Source: Flavobacteriaceae bacterium UBA6231 (GTDB lineage Bacteria; Bacteroidota; Bacteroidia; Flavobacteriales; Flavobacteriaceae). From it: 28,218 nt of DNA. Below, piece by piece: positions 8,823 through 15,464 of the stretch (position 1 is its first letter; each line of letters begins with the position of its first letter). Location: contig DJWL01000076.1 of assembly GCA_002441545.1 (NCBI GenBank), forward strand, positions 1 to 28,218, written 5' to 3'. The notes under the pieces were generated by a model. That model was not told the origin of the DNA. It made no database searches and saw nothing but the letters and a program-made list of their open reading frames with translations. Both the position numbers and the translations under genes were made by a program.

Positions 8823-10124
8823 ATGAATTATTTACCAAATGTTCTTTTTGCAATAGTACTTATTGCTGGCATTGGTTATTTTACATTAAATGTAAAAAAG
8901 CTAATCCGTAATATTAAATTAGGTAATGATGTTGATGTAAGCGATAACAAATCTCAACGATGGAAAAACATGACTATGATTGCACTAGGACAAAGTAAAA
9001 TGGTGCGTCGTCCTGTAGCAGGTTTTTTGCATATTATAGTCTATGTAGGGTTTGTAATTATTAATATAGAAGTATTAGAGATTATTATTGATGGGCTACT
9101 TGGTACGCACAGAATTTTTTCTTCAATAGGTTTGTTGTATGGAGTTTTAATTGGCTCTTTTGAAATTTTAGCCCTTTTAGTTTTCATTGCAGTTATTATT
9201 TTTTGGATTAGAAGAAACATTGTAAAACTGAATCGATTCTGGAAAAGTGAAATGACCAGTTGGCCAAAAAATGATGCCAATTACATTTTATATTTTGAAA
9301 TGGTTTTAATGACTTTGTTTTTGGTTATGAATGCTACCGATGTTCATTTTCAAGCCATGAATTCTGGAAACATTATCAGTCAATTTATAGCGCCATTGTT
9401 TAGTGGATTTACTGAAACAGCATTGCATACCATAGAAAGAACAGCTTGGTGGTTTCATATAATAGGTATTTTAGTGTTCTTAAATTATCTATATTTTTCA
9501 AAGCACTTACATATTCTTTTAGCATTTCCAAACACATTTTATGCTAGTTTAAAACCAAAAGGGCAATTTAACAATCTTGAAGCTGTAACTAAAGAAGTTA
9601 AAATGATGATGGATCCAACCATTGATCCATTTGCAGCACCAGCAGAAGGAACAGAAATGCCAGCAAAATTTGGAGCTAGTGATGTGCAAGATTTAAACTG
9701 GGTTCAATTGCTAAATGCTTACACGTGTACAGAATGTGGTAGATGTACTAGTGAATGTCCTGCAAATCTAACAGGTAAAAAATTATCGCCTCGCAAGATT
9801 ATGATGGATACCAGAGATAGATTAGAAGAAGTAGGTAAAAACATAGATTCAAATAAAGGAACCTTTGTTGATGATGGCAAACAGTTGTTGGATAACTATA
9901 TAACGAGAGAAGAGATTTGGGCTTGTACCTCATGTAACGCTTGTGTTGAAGCTTGTCCTGTAAGTATAAATCCGCTGTCAATTATTTTAGATATGCGACG
10001 TTTTCTTGTAATGGAACAATCAGCAGCACCAGTTGAATTAAACAATATGATGACAAATATAGAGAACAATGGTGCACCATGGCCATACAACCAAATGGAT
10101 AGATTAAACTGGAAAAACGAATAA
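8823..10124 (+). CDS. Membrane 4Fe-4S dicluster oxidoreductase subunit
   Basis: A 433-residue fusion of a membrane part and a ferredoxin-like part. About five membrane helices are visible (near 4-23, 66-90, 104-130, 155-172, 208-225) and resemble the NarI-gamma/heme-b type; His70, His212, His228 and His230 are possible heme ligands. The cytoplasmic part carries two full [4Fe-4S] motifs: Cys302/305/308/312 (CTECGRCTSECP) and Cys368/371/374/378 (CTSCNACVEACP). It lacks the CCG domains that complete such proteins; the next gene supplies them. Together they resemble a split version of the fused quinone-reducing enzymes of the FadF/EtfD or HdrDE type. The electron donor is not identifiable here. 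Electron-transferring flavoprotein is one inference, other dehydrogenases are possible. Confidence 0.85.
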   Translation: MNYLPNVLFAIVLIAGIGYFTLNVKKLIRNIKLGNDVDVSDNKSQRWKNMTMIALGQSKMVRRPVAGFLHIIVYVGFVIINIEVLEIIIDGLLGTHRIFSSIGLLYGVLIGSFEILALLVFIAVIIFWIRRNIVKLNRFWKSEMTSWPKNDANYILYFEMVLMTLFLVMNATDVHFQAMNSGNIISQFIAPLFSGFTETALHTIERTAWWFHIIGILVFLNYLYFSKHLHILLAFPNTFYASLKPKGQFNNLEAVTKEVKMMMDPTIDPFAAPAEGTEMPAKFGASDVQDLNWVQLLNAYTCTECGRCTSECPANLTGKKLSPRKIMMDTRDRLEEVGKNIDSNKGTFVDDGKQLLDNYITREEIWACTSCNACVEACPVSINPLSIILDMRRFLVMEQSAAPVELNNMMTNIENNGAPWPYNQMDRLNWKNE

Positions 10125-10137
10125 AACAATAATAAAG

Positions 10138-10211
10138 GCGTTACCGCAAGGGTCGGGCTTTCCGCTATATCTTTTGCCAAAGCAAAAGGATGCCGCTACA
10201 ATCCCTAACGC
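10138..10211 (+). repeat. REP-like hairpin repeat, copy 1
   Basis: This intergenic element contains CTTTTGC-CAAA-GCAAAAG (10171-10188), with a 15-base left block (10163-10177) and a 16-base right block (10182-10197) identical to those at 21481-21495 and 21502-21517. The imperfect outer ends GCGTTA...GGG and CCCTAACGC also pair partly. From memory, similar hairpin elements are common between genes in Flavobacteriaceae genomes. It sits in the 114-base gap inside the Fe-S gene pair. Confidence 0.75.
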
Positions 10212-10238
10212 ATATAAAAGCAATATAAACCTAATAAG

Positions 10239-11030
10239 ATGAGCGAATTACTTAACGTGCCAACCATGGCAGACTTTATGGCTCAAGGCAAGCAACCAGA
10301 AGTATTATTTTGGGTTGGCTGCGCAGGAAGTTTTGACGATAGAGCAAAAAAAATAACCAAAGCTTTTGTTAAACTTTTAAATAAAGCTCAAGTAGAATTT
10401 GCTGTTTTAGGAACAGAAGAAAGTTGTACAGGTGATCCAGCTAAACGAGCTGGAAACGAATTTTTATTTCAAATGCAAGCAGTTACTAACATTGAAGTGA
10501 TGAATGCTTATGAAATTAAAAAAATTGTAACAGCTTGTCCACACTGTTTTAATACATTAAAAAATGAATATCCTCAACTTGGTGGAAATTATGAGGTTAT
10601 GCATCACACAGAGTTTTTAAAGAGTTTATTAAGCGAAGGAAGATTAACCGTTGAAGGCGGAAAATTTAAAGGTAAGCGTATCACATTTCACGATCCTTGT
10701 TATTTAGGAAGAGCTAATAATGTTTACGAAGCACCAAGAGATTTAATTTCAAAGTTGGAAGCTGAGCTTATTGAAATGAAAAATTGCAAAAAAACTGGCT
10801 TATGTTGTGGAGCCGGTGGTGCACAAATGTTTAAAGATGCTGAAAAAGGAGATAAAGAAGTTAATGTTGAACGTACAGAACAAGCTCTAGAAATTCAACC
10901 AGAAATTATTGCTACGGGCTGTCCTTTTTGTAATACTATGATGACAGATGGCATTAAAGCCAAAGAAAAAGAAGACCAAGTTAAAGTACTAGATATTGCC
11001 GAACTTATTGCTAATGCCCAAGATTTATAA
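10239..11030 (+). CDS. (Fe-S)-binding protein with two CCG domains (HdrB/LldE-like)
   Basis: Cytoplasmic 263-residue protein with two cysteine-rich CCG domains, the type that binds unusual or [4Fe-4S] clusters in heterodisulfide reductase HdrB/D, GlpC, LldE and GlcF. Domain 1 has Cys28 (WVGCAG), Cys63 (ESCTGDP) and Cys100/Cys103 (TACPHC). Domain 2 has Cys154 (HDPCYLGR), Cys189-Cys190 (GLCCGAGG) and Cys228/Cys231 (TGCPFC). It follows the membrane ferredoxin-like subunit and almost certainly pairs with it: electrons would pass between the CCG sites and the two [4Fe-4S] clusters to the membrane quinone pool. The physiological substrate cannot be told from sequence. The 114-base gap before it holds a hairpin repeat that could tune the ratio of the two subunits. 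Confidence 0.87.
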   Translation: MSELLNVPTMADFMAQGKQPEVLFWVGCAGSFDDRAKKITKAFVKLLNKAQVEFAVLGTEESCTGDPAKRAGNEFLFQMQAVTNIEVMNAYEIKKIVTACPHCFNTLKNEYPQLGGNYEVMHHTEFLKSLLSEGRLTVEGGKFKGKRITFHDPCYLGRANNVYEAPRDLISKLEAELIEMKNCKKTGLCCGAGGAQMFKDAEKGDKEVNVERTEQALEIQPEIIATGCPFCNTMMTDGIKAKEKEDQVKVLDIAELIANAQDL

Positions 11031-11042
11031 TTATTGTTTACT

Positions 11043-11672
11043 ATGAATACAACTCGTGCTATTTTATTATTACTATTTATTTTTAATATTAATGTGTTTT
11101 CTCAATCTGGTGAAGAAGGGAAAGAAAATCTTTTAAATACTATTTCCATTGAAACCTGCGATTGCATTGCAAAAAAGAATTTAGATTTTAATTCGCTTGA
11201 TAGTGATAAGCTACAATTAGAATTTGGTTTTTGTATTTTAGAAGGATATAGTAATAATAAAGTAGAAGCAGATAAGTATCTGGATATATCTTTTGATGAT
11301 GAGAGATCATTAGAATTGCTCGGAGAACAAATTGCTATGAAAATGTTTATTAACTGTCCAGATTTTATCACCGCATTGGCTCAAGATAGCATGTCTGATA
11401 AAAATGTTCAAGATAGTAATGATTTTGTTATTACGGGCAAAATAAGCAGCATTGAAAAAAGTCAATTTAATATCATTGAAATTAAAGACAGCACTAATAG
11501 AGTACATAAGCTGCTTTGGCTTGAGTATTTTGAAGGAGAACATTTTCTTCATTCTGGTTATGATTTCAAAAACCAAGACTTTGAAGTTTCATATTACGAA
11601 TCAGAAATGTTTGACCCATCAATTAAAGAATACAGAAATTTTAAAGTTATAACTAAACTTTCAGCTTTATAA
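11043..11672 (+). CDS. Secreted protein of unknown function
   Basis: I do not recognise a family. The ATG at 11043 gives 209 residues beginning with a clear signal peptide (MNTTRAILLLLFIF, cleavage near VFSQ, no lipobox), so the product is periplasmic or surface-exposed. A TTG at 11034 is an alternative start with three more residues. The mature N-terminal half carries a CDC pair (ETCDCIAKK), a further Cys in FGFCILEG and one in INCPDF, a pattern that could form disulfides. The C-terminal half is rich in charged beta-strand-like segments. It begins 12 bases after the CCG-protein gene and ends one base before the next gene, so it is probably part of the same operon. Confidence 0.7.
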   Translation: MNTTRAILLLLFIFNINVFSQSGEEGKENLLNTISIETCDCIAKKNLDFNSLDSDKLQLEFGFCILEGYSNNKVEADKYLDISFDDERSLELLGEQIAMKMFINCPDFITALAQDSMSDKNVQDSNDFVITGKISSIEKSQFNIIEIKDSTNRVHKLLWLEYFEGEHFLHSGYDFKNQDFEVSYYESEMFDPSIKEYRNFKVITKLSAL

Positions 11673-11673
11673 A

Positions 11674-12159
11674 ATGTTAGTAGATTTTAGCACATTACCA
11701 GACGAATCCAGAGTTTGGATTTACCAAGCCAATCGTTCGTTTACAGACCAAGAAATTGAAGAGATAAGTTCTAGGTTAGAAATTTTTATTGACAACTGGA
11801 CAGCTCATGGTGGCGATTTAGAATCGGGTTATTGTATTAAATATAAGCGCTTTATAGTTATTGGTTTAAATCAAACATTGAATCATGCTACGGGATGCTC
11901 TATAGATGCTTCAGTAAATTTTATTCAGCAATTAGAAAAAGATTTTTCAGTTGATTTATTAGACAAAATGAACGTGTCGTATAAGCAAGGTGAATTTGTA
12001 GCTTATAAAACACTTATCGATTTTAAAAAAATGGCAAAAGAAAAAGCCGTATCAAAAAATACGATTGTTTTTAATAATTTGGTTAACAACATAGCTGAAT
12101 TTAAAGAAAACTGGGAAGTTCCTGCCAGTGAAAGTTGGCACAGTAGATTTTTAAATTAA
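11674..12159 (+). CDS. Conserved Bacteroidota protein often labelled 'ABC transporter ATPase', without ATPase motifs
   Basis: A 161-residue soluble protein with no signal peptide or membrane helix. I recognise the pattern (SRVWIYQANR near the N-terminus, WTAHGG, ATGCSIDASV, LLDKMNV, and the terminal SWHSRFLN) as a family conserved across Bacteroidota and frequently named 'ABC transporter ATPase' in databases. That name is not supported here: there is no Walker A (GxxxxGKS/T), no ABC signature and the protein is too short. The single-copy-like motifs GCSIDAS and WHSRF suggest a conserved functional surface, but the function is unknown. It starts one base after the preceding stop codon, so the two are translationally close. 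Confidence 0.8.
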   Translation: MLVDFSTLPDESRVWIYQANRSFTDQEIEEISSRLEIFIDNWTAHGGDLESGYCIKYKRFIVIGLNQTLNHATGCSIDASVNFIQQLEKDFSVDLLDKMNVSYKQGEFVAYKTLIDFKKMAKEKAVSKNTIVFNNLVNNIAEFKENWEVPASESWHSRFLN

Positions 12160-12186
12160 CAATAATTTAATACTTCTTAATGCAAT

Positions 12187-12231
12187 AGATATTAACAGGA
12201 TGCGTTTCAATCCTTTTATGCACTAATATCT
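12187..12231 (+). promoter_or_regulatory. Two-part inverted repeat before the thioredoxin/ApbE operon
   Basis: AGATATTA (12187-12194) pairs with TAATATCT (12224-12231), and inside them AGGAT (12197-12201) pairs with ATCCT (12210-12214). It ends five bases before the ATG at 12237. It may be a leader hairpin or operator. The inner part, AGGATGC..TTCAATCC, also resembles the right arm of the REP-like repeat and may be a decayed copy. Confidence 0.35.
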
Positions 12232-12236
12232 TAAAA

Positions 12237-12680
12237 ATGAAATTTAAGTTTATTGTTTTTTTAACATTATTGATGACCTGCCATGTTTTTTCTCAAGAAT
12301 GGCAAACAAATTTTGAGAAGGCCAAAGCGCTAGCATTAAAAAATAATCAAAGTATTGTTTTAGTTTTTCAAGGATCAGATTGGTGTGCACCTTGTATTAA
12401 ACTTGATAAGGAAATTTGGAGTACTTCTGAATTTCAAGACCTTTCGAAGAATCATTTTATTATGTTTAAAGCTGATTTTCCAAGGAAAAAAACTAACAAA
12501 TTATCTGATGAAATAACTGCCCAAAATGCTAAATTAGCTGAAATGTATAATAATCAAGGATTTTTTCCATTAGTCGTTGTTTTAGATAAACATGGTAAAG
12601 TTCTAGGAAAAACTGGTTATGAAAAGTTAAGTCCTACTTCCTATTTTAAAAAGCTAACCTCATTTGAAACATCCCTTTGA
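12237..12680 (+). CDS. Secreted thioredoxin-family protein
   Basis: A 147-residue periplasmic thioredoxin-fold protein. It has a signal peptide (KFKFIVFLTLLM, cleavage near VFSQ) and then a domain of the Thioredoxin_7/DUF255-like type beginning with NFEKAKALA. The redox motif is WCAPC, with Cys50 and Cys53, and the conserved cis-proline is Pro111 (GFFPLVVVLD). It is the first gene of a tight cluster: its TGA overlaps the TTG start of apbE by four bases, which suggests translational coupling. A role in reducing or forming thiols of the cluster's cysteine-containing partners, such as the lipoprotein two genes on, is an inference from position only. Confidence 0.88.
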   Translation: MKFKFIVFLTLLMTCHVFSQEWQTNFEKAKALALKNNQSIVLVFQGSDWCAPCIKLDKEIWSTSEFQDLSKNHFIMFKADFPRKKTNKLSDEITAQNAKLAEMYNNQGFFPLVVVLDKHGKVLGKTGYEKLSPTSYFKKLTSFETSL

Positions 12681-13660
12681 AAAATAGTTTCATAGCAATA
12701 TTATTTTTATTTAGTACACTTTCATTTTCTCAAACGGTTTATACCAAAACCTTAAGGCTTATGGGTAGTAGATTTGATATTTCTGTAGTAGCAGAAAGTC
12801 AGATTAAAGCCGATGGTTTTATTGATATAGCTGTAAACGAAATTGATAGAATTGAAAAATTAATTTCTTCTTGGGATCCATTATCTCAAACATCATCTAT
12901 AAACAATAATTCAGGAGTCAAACCTGTTGTAGTCGATTTAGAGCTTTTTAATTTAATTCAAAGAGCTATAAAAATTTCAAAATTAACAGAAGGAGCTTTT
13001 GATATCAGTTATGCTTCAATGGATAAAGTTTGGAAGTTTGATGGAAGTATGAAAGAAATGCCTAGTGAAGAAGCTATAAGGAATTCGGTTTCTAAGGTAG
13101 GATATCAAAATATAATTTTAGACGAAACTAATCATTCTGTTTTTTTAAAATTAAAAGGAATGAAGATTGGTTTTGGTGCAATAGGCAAAGGATATGCTGC
13201 CGATAAAGCGAAAGCATTACTTCAACAAAAAGGAGTAAAAGCAGGCATTATTAATGCTTCGGGCGATTTAAATACTTGGGGAAAACAACCAGATGGCAAA
13301 GACTGGATGGTAGCTATAGTAAATCCTATAAATAAAGATAAGGTTTTTTCATGGTTGCCGGTAAGGAATAGTGCTGTAGTTACGTCTGGTAATTATGAAA
13401 AATATGTAAAGTTTAATGATGTGTTATATACTCATATTATCGACCCAAGAACAGGATATCCAAGTACTGGGATTTTGAGTGCATCTATATTTACAGCAAA
13501 CGCAGAATTGGCTGATGCTTTGGCTACTTCGCTTTTTGTGATGGGTGTTGATGTTGGTTTAGATTTTATTAATCAATTAAATGGTGTAGAATGCATTATT
13601 GTAGATAAGAATAATAAGGTTCATACATCAAAAAATATAAATTTAAAACAGTTGAATTAA
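12677..13660 (+). CDS. apbE: FAD:protein FMN transferase (ApbE)
   Basis: Flavin transferase that links FMN from FAD through a phosphoester to Thr/Ser of target proteins outside the cytoplasm. The 327 residues include a type I signal peptide (IAILFLFSTLSF, near SFSQ) with no lipobox, so it is soluble in the periplasm. ApbE hallmarks: LMGSRFDISV (28-37), GAFDISYAS (106-114), IGFGAIGKGYAADKA (164-178), ASGDLNTWGKQPDG (194-207), HIIDPRTGYPS (253-263) and the magnesium-binding ELADALATSL around Asp280 and Thr284. It starts at TTG, overlapping the thioredoxin stop codon by four bases, and is followed after two bases by the DUF4266 gene. No Nqr, Rnf or fumarate-reductase-like target is in the window, so its substrate is probably a neighbour or distant. 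Confidence 0.93.
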   Translation: MKNSFIAILFLFSTLSFSQTVYTKTLRLMGSRFDISVVAESQIKADGFIDIAVNEIDRIEKLISSWDPLSQTSSINNNSGVKPVVVDLELFNLIQRAIKISKLTEGAFDISYASMDKVWKFDGSMKEMPSEEAIRNSVSKVGYQNIILDETNHSVFLKLKGMKIGFGAIGKGYAADKAKALLQQKGVKAGIINASGDLNTWGKQPDGKDWMVAIVNPINKDKVFSWLPVRNSAVVTSGNYEKYVKFNDVLYTHIIDPRTGYPSTGILSASIFTANAELADALATSLFVMGVDVGLDFINQLNGVECIIVDKNNKVHTSKNINLKQLN

Positions 13661-13662
13661 TT

Positions 13663-13872
13663 ATGAAGAAACTGATTATAGTAGTTTTTGCAGCTATTTC
13701 TTTCACATCTTGTATGGCTGTAAAGGAATATGATAAAGTAAATCTGAATGACCCTGATATGGCATTGGCAAGAAAAAAATCTGATAGGTTTGAAACCAAT
13801 TTTCAGGTGTATAGAGAAGGCGCGTCAGGAGCTAATGGAGGAAAATCTGGTGGTGGTTGTGGATGTAATTAA
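13663..13872 (+). CDS. DUF4266 domain lipoprotein
   Basis: Small 69-residue lipoprotein. The signal peptide MKKLIIVVFAAISF ends in the lipobox FTSC with lipidated Cys17. The mature part carries the DUF4266 signature (MAVKEYDKVNLNDPDMALA) and ends in a glycine-rich tail with two cysteines, GGGCGCN. Function unknown. Genes of this family are, from memory, regularly found beside apbE and DUF3570 genes, as here (2 bases after apbE, 26 before the ATG of the DUF3570 gene). The tail cysteines could bind a metal or be a substrate of the thioredoxin-like protein encoded at the start of the cluster; that is conjecture. Confidence 0.88.
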   Translation: MKKLIIVVFAAISFTSCMAVKEYDKVNLNDPDMALARKKSDRFETNFQVYREGASGANGGKSGGGCGCN

Positions 13873-13898
13873 TCAATAATAAATTGTTACGATTTCAA

Positions 13899-15341
13899 AT
13901 GAAAACAATATTTAAAGTAGTCCTATTCTTTTTGGTATTTACATCATATACTTTTGCGCAAGAAAGCAAACCAGAAACTTATAAAAAAAGAGTTTTAGAA
14001 ACAGCAGAAGTAGATTTTCTAACCAGTTACTATACTCAAGATGGCAAAAATGCGTCAGTTACAGGAGGAATAGGTGAAGAGCATTTAACCGATTTTACAC
14101 CAACTGTAGTTATTAGTGTACCATTAAATGATGATGACGTATTAACAGTTGATGCAGGGTTTTCTGCGTATTCTTCTGCGTCATCAAGTAATTTAAATCC
14201 GTTTAACTTTGGTGGTGAAGGAGATGAAATCAACTCACAATCGGTTCCTTCAAATATAACAGGAAGTCCTTGGGTAGCTTCATCTGGAGCCTCAAAGTCT
14301 GATATTTGGGCAAACATAAATGCGGATTATTCACATAGTTCTGATAATAGAAACACAATTTGGAATGCAGATGTTTCTTTTGCAAGTGAGTTTGATTATT
14401 CTTCTATTGGATTTGGTGGAGGTTTAACTAAATTGTTTAATGATAAAAACACAACACTTGGTTTAAGTACTAAAATATATTTAGATACTTGGAAGCCAAG
14501 ATATCCTATTGAATTAGATTGGTATTCAGCAGTAAACGGAAATTTAAATGCTGGACTTTTTAGTAATGTTCCAATTTTAGACGAATCAGGTAATTCAATT
14601 GATAAATCTGGAAATTCCAATCCTGTTTGGAGTCCAAATAACTATGAAGGAATTACAGATAAATCAAGGAATTCTTATTCATTATCATTTAGTTTTTCTC
14701 AGATATTAAGTAAAAATGCACAATTCTCTTTGTTTTTTGATGTCGTTAAACAACAAGGTTGGTTGTCAAATCCTATGCAACGTGTTTATTTTTCAGATGT
14801 TGCCAATTACTATATTGGAAACGCCAATAGTATTCCAAATTATGCATCGAGTTCAAATAAAGATGTATTTCAGTTAGCTGATGATATTGAACGTATGCCC
14901 AGTAGTCGTTTGAAGTTTCCAATTGGAATGACTTTTAATTATTATTTAAATGAAACGTTTGTTTTAAGAACATATTACAGGTATTATACAGATGATTGGG
15001 GAATTAAATCGCATACGGCAAGTATAGAACTGCCAATAAAAATCAGCTCAAAATTCACATTATATCCATGTTACAGATATTATAATCAAACGGCTGCAGA
15101 TTATTTTGCTCCATATGAACAAAATCTGTCCACAAGTGATTATTATGCTTCTGATTATGATTTATCAAAATTCAATGCTAACCAATATGGTTTTGGAGTT
15201 GGTTATACAGATGTTTTTTCAAAATGGCATATCTGGAAATTAGGTCTAAAAAGTATCGATTTAAAGTATAATAATTACAAAAGGAATACCGGTTTAAAAG
15301 CAAATATCATTTCTGCCGGATTTAAATTTACTATGGATTAG
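13899..15341 (+). CDS. DUF3570 outer-membrane protein
   Basis: Predicted outer-membrane beta-barrel of the DUF3570 family, function unknown. The ATG at 13899 gives 480 residues beginning MKTIFKVVLFFLVF and a cleavage site near TFAQ; an in-frame TTG at 13884 would add five residues. The body has many alternating aromatic beta-strands (YSLSFSFSQILSKNAQFSLFF, FVLRTYYRYYTDDWG, FTLYPCYRYY), but the C-terminus ends KFTMD rather than in a terminal aromatic. The motif S-S-G-A-S-K-S (14280-14300) resembles the S/T-G-A-T/S flavinylation signal. It is the last gene of the thioredoxin/apbE/DUF4266 cluster and the natural candidate for the flavinylated or flavin-linked partner. Neither a ligand nor a substrate can be inferred from sequence. 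Confidence 0.87.
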   Translation: MKTIFKVVLFFLVFTSYTFAQESKPETYKKRVLETAEVDFLTSYYTQDGKNASVTGGIGEEHLTDFTPTVVISVPLNDDDVLTVDAGFSAYSSASSSNLNPFNFGGEGDEINSQSVPSNITGSPWVASSGASKSDIWANINADYSHSSDNRNTIWNADVSFASEFDYSSIGFGGGLTKLFNDKNTTLGLSTKIYLDTWKPRYPIELDWYSAVNGNLNAGLFSNVPILDESGNSIDKSGNSNPVWSPNNYEGITDKSRNSYSLSFSFSQILSKNAQFSLFFDVVKQQGWLSNPMQRVYFSDVANYYIGNANSIPNYASSSNKDVFQLADDIERMPSSRLKFPIGMTFNYYLNETFVLRTYYRYYTDDWGIKSHTASIELPIKISSKFTLYPCYRYYNQTAADYFAPYEQNLSTSDYYASDYDLSKFNANQYGFGVGYTDVFSKWHIWKLGLKSIDLKYNNYKRNTGLKANIISAGFKFTMD

Positions 15342-15422
15342 GTATTTACAGCCATATTATAAATCTATCATAAAGTCTTTTATTCTTCCTGCTAAAAGTA
15401 GTATTTTGGCACAGTTTTATAC

Positions 15423-15438
15423 GTTAACTCTTGTTAAC
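15423..15438. promoter_or_regulatory. Palindromic GTTAAC pair upstream of the GH3 fusion gene
   Basis: GTTAAC occurs twice, separated by TCTT, giving a 6-bp stem and an operator-like dyad 27 bases before the ATG at 15465. No clean TAnnTTTG element is seen in this 123-base gap, so the promoter itself is not identified. Confidence 0.3.
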
Positions 15439-15464
15439 AAAATAACTATGATTAATACATACTT

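Noticed and set aside
10138..10211. CRISPR-like repeat unit
   Set aside because: Only two dispersed copies about 11 kb apart; not a regularly spaced array.
12187..12231. Insertion-sequence end before the thioredoxin gene
   Set aside because: No transposase, target duplication or long terminal repeats; a local hairpin or repeat remnant is simpler.
13596..13799. Minus-strand ORF across the apbE/DUF4266 boundary
   Set aside because: It overlaps two well-supported plus-strand genes on the opposite strand.
13801..13872. The EGASGAN segment of the DUF4266 protein as a flavinylation site
   Set aside because: The acceptor position is Asn, which cannot form the phosphoester; the DUF3570 motif is the better candidate.
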